From Prosthecobacter sp. (lineage in GTDB: Bacteria; Verrucomicrobiota; Verrucomicrobiia; Verrucomicrobiales; Verrucomicrobiaceae), in NCBI RefSeq assembly GCF_034366625.1, contig NZ_JAXMIH010000008.1:1-64000 (forward strand): a stretch of DNA of 64,000 bases, in the 5' to 3' direction. Position numbers and translations under genes: made by a program. Within the stretch, counting starts at the first letter, position 1, and every line of letters begins with the position of its first letter. The notes beneath the pieces are model-generated. The model searched no databases. It saw only the letters and a program-made list of their open reading frames with translations, and was not told where the DNA came from. Below are positions 1 to 6,933 of this stretch, in pieces.

Positions 1-98
1 TGCAGCATGGCGCGGCTTGGCGCGCGTTCCACGCCATCAACGACGATGGCGCTGTGTTTGCGGTGCAGGCTGGGCTTGGCGGCGGTTTTCTTGGACAT
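1..98 (-). CDS. ilvD: Dihydroxy-acid dehydratase, N-terminal fragment (runs off left edge)
   Basis: Only the first 32 codons are present; the gene continues beyond base 1. The reverse strand from base 98 opens with ATG and reads a basic leader, then AIVVDGVERAPSRAML. That matches the DGxxRAPxRxxLRAxG opening of the ilvD subgroup also found in Bacillus. The enzyme dehydrates 2,3-dihydroxy acids in valine, leucine and isoleucine synthesis, using an Fe-S cluster; the cluster cysteines lie outside the window. It is transcribed divergently from the cytochrome gene beginning near 231. A more distant IlvD/Edd paralogue sits at 39273-40952, so this copy is the better candidate for the biosynthetic enzyme. 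Confidence 0.85.
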   Translation of the reverse strand, partial: MSKKTAAKPSLHRKHSAIVVDGVERAPSRAML

Positions 99-230
99 GG
101 CGTGGTGTTGTGGGGGGCGCGCAAAGTGGCGGGCGCGCCCACGCACGCAAGCTGCCTTTGCGGCAGTTGCGGCGCAACGTTTGGCAAGAACCGCATGGTG
201 CCAGAGCCTTCTCGGCGCGATGAACTGTTT

Positions 231-1013
231 GTGAAAATCCCCGCCGCATTTGCCCTGCTCGCCGCCGCCTCAGCTCTGATGGCGGCCGACCCCGCCGCGT
301 CGCTGGATTTCAACCTCTACATGCAGGGCCGTTACGTCTATGAGCGCAATTGCATCGTCTGCCACGGTGCCCGTGGCGATGGCAACGGCGAGCTCAGCCC
401 CACGCTGAAGCCAAAACCCCGCTCCTTCCGCGAAGGCATGTTCAAATTCCGCTCCACTCCGCAGGGTTTCCTGCCAACCGATGCCGATTTGCGCCGCACC
501 ATCACCGGCGGTCTCAGCGGCACCGCGATGGGCATGTTCACCCAGCTTTCCTCGGAGGAAATCGTCGCTGTCATCACCTATGTGAAGTCCTTCTCCCGCC
601 GCTGGCGCAAGCCGGAGAATCACGCACAGCCCGTGAAGCTTTCGCCGCCACCCGAATGGCTCAAGGATCCCGTAGCGTTCAAAACCCATGCCCAGGCCGG
701 TCAAAAGCTCTTCACCACGAACTGCACTGCCTGCCACGGCGACAAAGCGGATGGCAAAGGCCCCGCCGCCATCGCCTTGAAGGACATCTGGGGCATCCCC
801 GCCGCTCCGTCGGATCTTCGCCAGCCGCATCTGCGTTGTGGCGATAGCCCTGCTGACGTCTTCCGCGTCCTCACCACCGGTTTAAATGGCACTCCCATGG
901 TCAGCTTTGACAAGACGCTCACGGAAGCGCAGCGCTGGGACATCATCGCCCACATCTTCAGCATCCGTCTGCCCTCCGGGCCGGTTCTGGGAGCAGCGGC
1001 TGCCAAAGAGTGA
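231..1013 (+). CDS. Secreted diheme cytochrome c
   Basis: This 260-residue exported electron carrier has two class I cytochrome c domains. A signal peptide (KIPAAFALLAAASALMA) precedes the heme-binding motifs CIVCH (residues 41-45) and CTACH (165-169). Likely distal Met ligands are in GTAMGMF (about 100-102) and GTPMVSF (about 223). The GTG at 231 gives a classic short signal peptide. An in-frame ATG at 195 is possible but adds a long charged leader, and the frame further upstream overlaps the divergent ilvD start. It ends 23 bases before the glycosidase-like gene, so the two may be co-transcribed. The redox partner is unknown, although three other heme-motif proteins lie further along. Confidence 0.85.
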   Translation: MKIPAAFALLAAASALMAADPAASLDFNLYMQGRYVYERNCIVCHGARGDGNGELSPTLKPKPRSFREGMFKFRSTPQGFLPTDADLRRTITGGLSGTAMGMFTQLSSEEIVAVITYVKSFSRRWRKPENHAQPVKLSPPPEWLKDPVAFKTHAQAGQKLFTTNCTACHGDKADGKGPAAIALKDIWGIPAAPSDLRQPHLRCGDSPADVFRVLTTGLNGTPMVSFDKTLTEAQRWDIIAHIFSIRLPSGPVLGAAAAKE

Positions 1014-1036
1014 CGTGAATTGAAAGTCGTCATAGC

Positions 1037-2185
1037 GTGGCTTCGTTCGTGCCACGTCTCGTGAACCGCCGCCATTTCATCACCGCACTCGCCTCGGCAT
1101 CTATGGCGGCTCGTGCCGCAGTGCCGGGCAGATGGTTCACCCTTGCGCAGCGCAAAGGCCGCTGGTGGCTCATCACGCCGGAGGGGAAGCCCTTTTTCTC
1201 CATCGGCCTCAATCACATTGATCCGTCGCCATTGCGCTATGAGGTGAATGGCGACCTGTGGCAGCGCAAATACGGCAACTCGATGGAGAAGTGGCTCAAA
1301 GAGGCCGTCGCGCCGGATTTGAAAGCCTGGGGTTTCAATTCGGTCGGCTGGACACAGGAGGTCGTCACGCGTGGGCTTACGAATCATCGTCACTCGCGGG
1401 CATTCACGCTGGAGGAGTATCAGTGGCTGGGGCAGCCGTATTTTCATCAGTTGCCGTTCGCCGATTTCCATCAGTGGGAGGCTGAGACGCGGCATCCAAG
1501 CTTTGACGCGCCCGAATTCGCCGAATGGTGTGACTATGTGGCCCGCGAGCACTGTGCTCGCATGAGGGACGATCCAAATCTGATCGGCTACTTTTACCTC
1601 GACTGTCCCACTTGGATTCACGCCCGCCCGGAGAACGAATGGAAAGGTCCGATGTTCGATCCTGAGCAGCTCAAAACGGAAGCGGGCCGCAAGGAACTCC
1701 ACGCTCTCGCCACCAAGTGGTATCGTATCACGCACGATGCCATCCGCCGTTACGACAAGCATCACCTCATCTTTGGCGACCGCTATGAAGCCGCCAGACC
1801 CATCGCCGATGAGGTCGTCGACGCGGCGCTGCCGTATGTCGATGTCCTGAGCTTCCAGCATTTCGCTTCGCCGGACAAAGTCGCCGCCAATCTAACGCAC
1901 TGGCATGAGAAAACCGGCAAACCCGTCCTCCTCGCCGATCACTGCATTCAGATTCGCGCTGCCGATGGAGGTGGTCGTCACGATGGGTCAGGTTATGCCC
2001 AAACACTCGCCGCTTTACGTCAAGCCCCTGGCTGCATTGGCTACCACCTCTGCGGTGCCTATCTCCGCAACAATGCTCGCAAGCGCGCTTTGCGTGATGC
2101 TGCGGAAAAACCGGACAAGGAGGCGCTGCAAGCGATCACTCAGGCAAATCACGAGGCGACGGCATGGATGACAGGGCAGGAATGA
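1037..2185 (+). CDS. Exported glycosidase-like TIM-barrel protein
   Basis: A 382-residue protein with a twin-arginine-like leader (NRRHFITALASASMAARA). It begins with RWWLITPEGKPFFSIGLNHI, the typical opening of agarase-like clan GH-A proteins, and continues with barrel-type strands (WGFNSVGW, DDPNLIGYFYLD, DVLSFQHF, GKPVLLADH). In clan GH-A relatives the acid/base is in an Asn-Glu pair after GYF and the nucleophile is Glu after the PVL strand. Here those places read LDCP and LLADH, so ordinary retaining catalysis is doubtful. Start is GTG at 1037; a second GTG at 1061 would give a shorter Tat leader. It could be a glycosidase with altered chemistry or a carbohydrate-binding relative. Confidence 0.6.
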   Translation: MASFVPRLVNRRHFITALASASMAARAAVPGRWFTLAQRKGRWWLITPEGKPFFSIGLNHIDPSPLRYEVNGDLWQRKYGNSMEKWLKEAVAPDLKAWGFNSVGWTQEVVTRGLTNHRHSRAFTLEEYQWLGQPYFHQLPFADFHQWEAETRHPSFDAPEFAEWCDYVAREHCARMRDDPNLIGYFYLDCPTWIHARPENEWKGPMFDPEQLKTEAGRKELHALATKWYRITHDAIRRYDKHHLIFGDRYEAARPIADEVVDAALPYVDVLSFQHFASPDKVAANLTHWHEKTGKPVLLADHCIQIRAADGGGRHDGSGYAQTLAALRQAPGCIGYHLCGAYLRNNARKRALRDAAEKPDKEALQAITQANHEATAWMTGQE

Positions 2186-2188
2186 AAA

Positions 2189-3904
2189 TCACTTCACCGG
2201 CACGAGCCTCACATAATCCAGACCCACGCAAAAGGCCTGGTTCGCCCGAGGGTTGGCACCGGTGATGCGGATCGTCAGCTTGCGGGTACCGGCGCCGAGC
2301 TTGCCAAGCGGATGTTTGAGCACGCCGGTGGTGGCGACTTTGGCGGAGTCGTAGAGATCGATCGGATCGCCGAGCATTTTGCCATCAAGCACGAGCTGCA
2401 CGATGGCGTAGTCGGGCGCGATGGTGAAGACGCTTTCCAGCATGTAATCACCGGCTGCAGGTGTGGTGAGGTCAAACTCCAGCGTGTCCCCCATGCCGCC
2501 GCCGCGCCAGAAAAGCTGCGCGTCGCCGCTCCAGCGCGCGGCTTTAAAGTTCTTCATGCCTTGCGTGGCCGCCTTGCCCTTGCTGGCCGTGGCGGTGAGC
2601 GATTCACCTTCGAGAGCGTCAGGTACGTTGCCAGTGGCCGCATCAATCGGTGCGGGATCGCCACGCAGCGGCGGTGTCTCGGTGATGGAGACGCGCTCGG
2701 GCTGCGCCGCCTGCCATTCAGCTTCGGAGACGGTTTTCGTGCGATGCAGCAGCACATGAGCGCCTTTCATGCCACCAGTGAGGATGTCGGGCAGCTTGTC
2801 GCCGTTGACGTCCTTGAGGATGACCTGCCTGCCGATGCCCGCCTCGCCATCAGCCTTCATCGGCACCCAGTCCACGCCATCGCTGCCGCGCACGAGCTTG
2901 AACCAATACACCACCGCGCCAGCGTCCCACATCGGTGACTTTTGGTGATGTGACCAGTAGGTCTTGCCGGTGACGATGTCCTTCAATCCGTCGCCATCCA
3001 TGTCGGCGAGTTGGACACTGTGCAGCTCGCTGAAGACGACGTCATAGCGGCTCTGTGCGGGGCGGTCGCCCATGATGAGGTGTTCTTTGAAACCCGCAGG
3101 CGTCTGCTCATGCCAGGAGAGGCCAAACTCATGCGCGGCGAGACTGGTGATGACGTCGTTGTCGCCATCACCATCGACATCATACGCGAACATCTCCGCA
3201 CCACCGCGTGGAGCGAAGGCGGCCTTGTGCAGTGTCCAGTGTCCCTGGGTGAGATCCTCGGGTTGCTCGAACCAGCCGTCCTTCATGAGAATGTCCTGAC
3301 GTCCATCGCCGTTCACATCGCCCATGCCAAGTCCATGTCCGAACTTCGTTGGAGCGATGCGATCAGAGATGGGATAAAAGTTCCACTTCTCAAAAGGCAC
3401 ATTCCAGCTCGGTTCCGCATAACCAAAGTAGCCATCTCGCGTGCAGACGAGCACCGGCTTGTCTTTATCGACGAGGTTCACGAAGTGCGGTGATTCGTTC
3501 GATACCCAGTCGAAGACTTCATGCTTCGGCCACGGCGCGGCATGGCCTTCTTTGCCGGGGTTTTGATACACATAAGCCGGAGTGCCCGGGAATCCGGCGG
3601 TGAGAATGTCCGCCCAGCCGTCACCGTTGAAGTCATACGTCCAGGCGAAGAAGTGGTTTGCGTAGGCCTCTCGCGGCTGCGGAAAGGCCTTGTAGATGAG
3701 GTGCTTCGTCTTGAAGTCCGGGCCCGCGAACCAGAACGGGCCGTAGATCGCGTCCATGTGCCCGTCGTTGTCGATGTCGGCCGCGTTAATGCCTTCGGAG
3801 TAGTAGATGTCCGTGAGAATCACACGGTCAAAAGTGTGCAGCATGGGCTGAGCCATGGCCGCCGATGCTATGACGAGGTGGAGAGTGGCAAAGAGATGTT
3901 TCAT
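2189..3904 (-). CDS. Secreted FG-GAP/VCBS repeat protein with C-terminal beta-sandwich
   Basis: This 571-residue protein has a signal peptide and about six calcium-binding loops of the DxDxDG type (DIDNDGHMD, DFNGDGWAD, DVNGDGRQD, DVDGDGDND, DMDGDGLKD, DVNGDKLPD) that form a beta-propeller over roughly residues 40-400. The last 140 residues lack these loops and look like a carbohydrate-binding-type beta-sandwich (GDTLEFDL, KLTIRITG, GLDYVRLVPVK). It overlaps the stop of the upstream CocE hydrolase gene by four bases (ATGA), so it is probably the last gene of the leftward operon. The role is likely extracellular ligand or polymer binding. No catalytic residues are evident. Confidence 0.75.
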   Translation of the reverse strand: MKHLFATLHLVIASAAMAQPMLHTFDRVILTDIYYSEGINAADIDNDGHMDAIYGPFWFAGPDFKTKHLIYKAFPQPREAYANHFFAWTYDFNGDGWADILTAGFPGTPAYVYQNPGKEGHAAPWPKHEVFDWVSNESPHFVNLVDKDKPVLVCTRDGYFGYAEPSWNVPFEKWNFYPISDRIAPTKFGHGLGMGDVNGDGRQDILMKDGWFEQPEDLTQGHWTLHKAAFAPRGGAEMFAYDVDGDGDNDVITSLAAHEFGLSWHEQTPAGFKEHLIMGDRPAQSRYDVVFSELHSVQLADMDGDGLKDIVTGKTYWSHHQKSPMWDAGAVVYWFKLVRGSDGVDWVPMKADGEAGIGRQVILKDVNGDKLPDILTGGMKGAHVLLHRTKTVSEAEWQAAQPERVSITETPPLRGDPAPIDAATGNVPDALEGESLTATASKGKAATQGMKNFKAARWSGDAQLFWRGGGMGDTLEFDLTTPAAGDYMLESVFTIAPDYAIVQLVLDGKMLGDPIDLYDSAKVATTGVLKHPLGKLGAGTRKLTIRITGANPRANQAFCVGLDYVRLVPVK

Positions 3905-5652
3905 GGCTGAATGACGGGTAAAACAAGCCGTGACAGCCGCGTGCCGCCGTGGTGGATGGTTTGTTCGGCGGTTTCAAGGGCCGCGTCGGCATTTGGGTCG
4001 GCGGCGGTGTTGTGGCTGCGGTCGTAGTTGGGAAAATCGCTGCTGGTGATGTCGAGACGGATGCGGTGTCCAGGTTGGAACTCATTGGAGGTGGGCCGCA
4101 GTTTGATACGGTATTCGACTGCTTCACCGGGCTTGAGGAGCCTGGGTTTGTCCAGGCCGTCACGATACCGCGCGCGCACCATGCCGGAGGCGATGTCGCG
4201 ATTCGTGCCGTCGGGGGCCACGTCGATGAGTTTGGCGAAGAAATCGGTGTCAGGCGCGGAGGATGCGGCGTGCAGGATGACTTCGGGATAGCCGGTGACC
4301 TCCAGCGCAGTGGTGAGCGGGGCGGTTTGATAGACAAGGATGTCGTTGCGCTTCGCCAGCGGCGCTTGATCGGCAGGCAGGGTGAACAGCGCCGCGCTCC
4401 AAAGTGTGGGCACGGGATCGTGCGGGTCGTAGCGGTAGGTGTCCTGGCCTGCGGCGGGCGGTTTGGTCGACAGAGTGCCATCGCCGGACGGTGTGTTTGC
4501 TCGGCCACTGCTGTGGAGATGGAAAGTCGTCGTAACCGCGCGGGCAGGCGGCCATTCCTGCTCATCGCGCCAGCGGTTCGCGCCCATGACGAAGATGCGT
4601 ACGGGCGCGGTCTTGCTCATGCCGTTGTCCTTGCCTTTGAGCCAGTGGTCGAACCAGCGGATCTCGACCTGCTTGGTGTCGAGTGCGGCGGCCTTGCCGA
4701 AGTTCACACTTCCGACCTTGCTCGCGCCCGCGCCGCTGTGGCTCCATGGGCCAATGATGAGGCGCTGGCCGGTGCGGGCGATTTCGGTCTTGCCCACGCG
4801 TCGCATGGCTTGGTGCATCTCGATGCCGTCATTGCAGTGATCAAACCAGCCGCAGATGTCGAGGTTCGGCACGCTGATCTCCGCGCAGTGCTCGACGAAC
4901 TGCCAGGGCTCGCGATGCGGCTCGCGCAACCAGGCATCGACGGCCTCCTTCTCGTGCTCGAAGACATTTTTTGGCAGATCGAGCCACGGCAGGAAATGCA
5001 GCAGTCGTTCGCCCTCGCCCTCTTTCCAAAGCCTGGCGGCCTCGGCCTTCGTTTTGACTCCTTCCGTGTCGGAATGCGCACGCATGTCCGGTGCCATGCC
5101 GGCGTAGAACCAGTTCAACCGCCGCCCAGGCCGGATGGTGCCCGGACCTTCGAGCTGTGTGAGCCGCGCGGGAATGGAGCGTGCGCACATCGCCACGAGC
5201 GAGGGTGGTCGCAGTGGGGCGAGCCGCCATTGCAGGAATGCATTGTACGACACGCCGAAGGTGCCCACCTTGCCATTCGATCCCGGCAGCTTCGCCGCCC
5301 ACTCGACGGTGTCGTAGCCATCCGCCGCATCGTGTGTGTCAGCGCGGTAAAACGACTCCCATCGGCCATCCGAGGCATAGCGCCCACGCGCATCCTGCGT
5401 GACGACGATGTAACCCGCCTTCACATAAGCGTCCGGCTTTTGTGCGTCCTTGCCATACGGCGTGCGCAGCACCAGCACGGGCCAAGGGCCTTCACCTTCC
5501 GGTCGGAACACATTCGCGCGCAGAATGACGCCATCACGCATCGGCACGGCGGCGTTCTTCTCCGTTTCGGCAGCGGACGCGAGGCCTTGGAAAAAAATGC
5601 CTGCCGCTGCCAACAAGGCGACCAATCGGGAGATGCGGCGGGCGGTATTCAT
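3901..5652 (-). CDS. CocE/NonD family alpha/beta hydrolase (X-Pro peptidase-like)
   Basis: A 583-residue exported serine hydrolase of the S15/CocE type. After a signal peptide the N-terminal fold has RTPYGKDA and DARGRYASDG, then the nucleophile in GVSYNA (Ser135). The acid is probably in CGWFDHCNDG and the base His in IIGPWSHSG. The C-terminal 230 residues form the jelly-roll typical of X-Pro dipeptidyl-peptidases and cocaine esterase (PGHRIRLDITSSDFPNYDR). Family members cleave esters, acylamides or X-Pro dipeptides, and the substrate cannot be told from sequence. It starts six bases after the amidohydrolase gene and overlaps the next gene by four, indicating translational coupling. Confidence 0.85.
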   Translation of the reverse strand: MNTARRISRLVALLAAAGIFFQGLASAAETEKNAAVPMRDGVILRANVFRPEGEGPWPVLVLRTPYGKDAQKPDAYVKAGYIVVTQDARGRYASDGRWESFYRADTHDAADGYDTVEWAAKLPGSNGKVGTFGVSYNAFLQWRLAPLRPPSLVAMCARSIPARLTQLEGPGTIRPGRRLNWFYAGMAPDMRAHSDTEGVKTKAEAARLWKEGEGERLLHFLPWLDLPKNVFEHEKEAVDAWLREPHREPWQFVEHCAEISVPNLDICGWFDHCNDGIEMHQAMRRVGKTEIARTGQRLIIGPWSHSGAGASKVGSVNFGKAAALDTKQVEIRWFDHWLKGKDNGMSKTAPVRIFVMGANRWRDEQEWPPARAVTTTFHLHSSGRANTPSGDGTLSTKPPAAGQDTYRYDPHDPVPTLWSAALFTLPADQAPLAKRNDILVYQTAPLTTALEVTGYPEVILHAASSAPDTDFFAKLIDVAPDGTNRDIASGMVRARYRDGLDKPRLLKPGEAVEYRIKLRPTSNEFQPGHRIRLDITSSDFPNYDRSHNTAADPNADAALETAEQTIHHGGTRLSRLVLPVIQP

Positions 5653-5658
5653 GGAGCG

Positions 5659-6933
5659 TTACTTCACCTTCGGCCGTGCGCGATACTTCTCAGCGAGCCG
5701 GGTGTGCTTGGTTTCGAGGGATTGTTCGATACCGCCGATCCAGAGGTGCTTCACCTCGCTGCGGATGTCGAGAATGTCGCCAGTGGCAGCGAACAACGAA
5801 GCGTCTTTGCCGGCCTCGATGCTGCCGAGTCGATCTGCTGCGCCGTGGAGCTGTGCTGGCACCAGCGTGATCGCGGCGAGCGCGGCATCGGCTGGCAGTC
5901 CAAACGCGGCGGCTTGGGCGGCGATGTAGGGGAGATTGCGCTGGCCGGAGGCGCTGGCTCTCTCAAGTCCTTCGCTGATCGCCACGGTGACACCGGCTTT
6001 GTGCAGCACGGCGGGTGCGGAGAACTGCACGTCATAGGCATCGCTGGAGCGCGCGGGCAGCGTGAAAACCTCGCTGTAGATCACGGCGATCTTGCGTTTG
6101 GCGAGTTCATCAGCGAGCTGCCAGGCATCGCGTCCGCCGACGAGAGTGATACGCAGTTTGGGATGCGATTCGGACCATTTCAAAGCTGCGCGGATCTCAC
6201 GCAAACCCTGCGCGTGGATCATGAGCGGCACTTCACCCTTCAGCACAGGCTGCATGGCTTCCCAAGCGGGCACGGGAGCGCTGTTGGCGGGGCGCTTTGA
6301 CCACGCTTCGGCATCGGCGAAGAATTGCTCGATGCCGCGCACCTTTTCGCGGCGCTCGCGGGCTTGCTCGTCCAGCGACTTCGCCGTTGGCGATGCATCT
6401 GGCTTGGGAATGCTCAGCGCATGATCTGGCCATACGAGATGCATGGCGCTGCGACGTTGCACGAGCATGTCTTCGATGGTCCAGCCGCGTGTGGCGAGCA
6501 GTGCGGAGGTGCCGGTCACATGCTTGCCCTGTGGTGTCGGCGCGAAGTGTATGATGCCGTTCGCACGCGCTACGGGGATCATTTCGGAGTCGGGATTCAC
6601 CGCGAGCCAGGACTCCACCTCGGGCGTGAACTCGCCTGTCTCGCGATCATCCACCGAGGCACGCACACCAGCCACTTCGACGAGACCGAGGTCCGTGCTG
6701 GCGCTGATGAGGCCGGGGAAAAGATGCAGGCCTTTGAGATCGACCGTGCGATCCGCCTGCGCCTCGATCTTCTCACCGACCTGGGCAATCTTGCCATCGC
6801 GAATGAGCACATCGCCCGTCGAGAGCGTGCCGTTGGCCACGGTATGCACGGTGGCACCGCGCAGCAGCAGGGTGTCGGCGGAAGCGCTCGTCGTGGTGAG
6901 AGCGACGAGGAGGGTGAGGATTAGTTTTTCCAT
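5659..6933 (-). CDS. Amidohydrolase-like protein lacking the HxH metal motif
   Basis: A 424-residue secreted relative of the imidazolonepropionase/dihydroorotase-type amidohydrolases. The small beta-sandwich domain (GATVHTVANG, DVLIRDGKIAQVG) and the closing segment (AAITLVPAQLHG, LGSIEAGKDASL) are clear. Where active members carry HxH after the PG turn, this protein reads FPGLISASTDLG, and the late catalytic Asp is also not recognisable (VAISEGLERA). A lone histidine in VPLMIHAQG may survive from the metal site. It overlaps the end of the double amidohydrolase gene by 13 bases and resembles that protein's N-terminal half. It is probably a non-catalytic partner subunit, although an unusual activity cannot be excluded. 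Confidence 0.75.
   Translation of the reverse strand: MEKLILTLLVALTTTSASADTLLLRGATVHTVANGTLSTGDVLIRDGKIAQVGEKIEAQADRTVDLKGLHLFPGLISASTDLGLVEVAGVRASVDDRETGEFTPEVESWLAVNPDSEMIPVARANGIIHFAPTPQGKHVTGTSALLATRGWTIEDMLVQRRSAMHLVWPDHALSIPKPDASPTAKSLDEQARERREKVRGIEQFFADAEAWSKRPANSAPVPAWEAMQPVLKGEVPLMIHAQGLREIRAALKWSESHPKLRITLVGGRDAWQLADELAKRKIAVIYSEVFTLPARSSDAYDVQFSAPAVLHKAGVTVAISEGLERASASGQRNLPYIAAQAAAFGLPADAALAAITLVPAQLHGAADRLGSIEAGKDASLFAATGDILDIRSEVKHLWIGGIEQSLETKHTRLAEKYRARPKVK

Noticed and set aside
54..230. An upstream extension of the diheme cytochrome frame.
   Set aside because: It overlaps the start of the divergent ilvD gene, and the signal peptide begins only at 231.
3949..6300. A 783-codon plus-strand frame.
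   Set aside because: It runs across two well-defined minus-strand genes (CocE hydrolase and amidohydrolase) and their junction, as expected for a GC-rich shadow frame.
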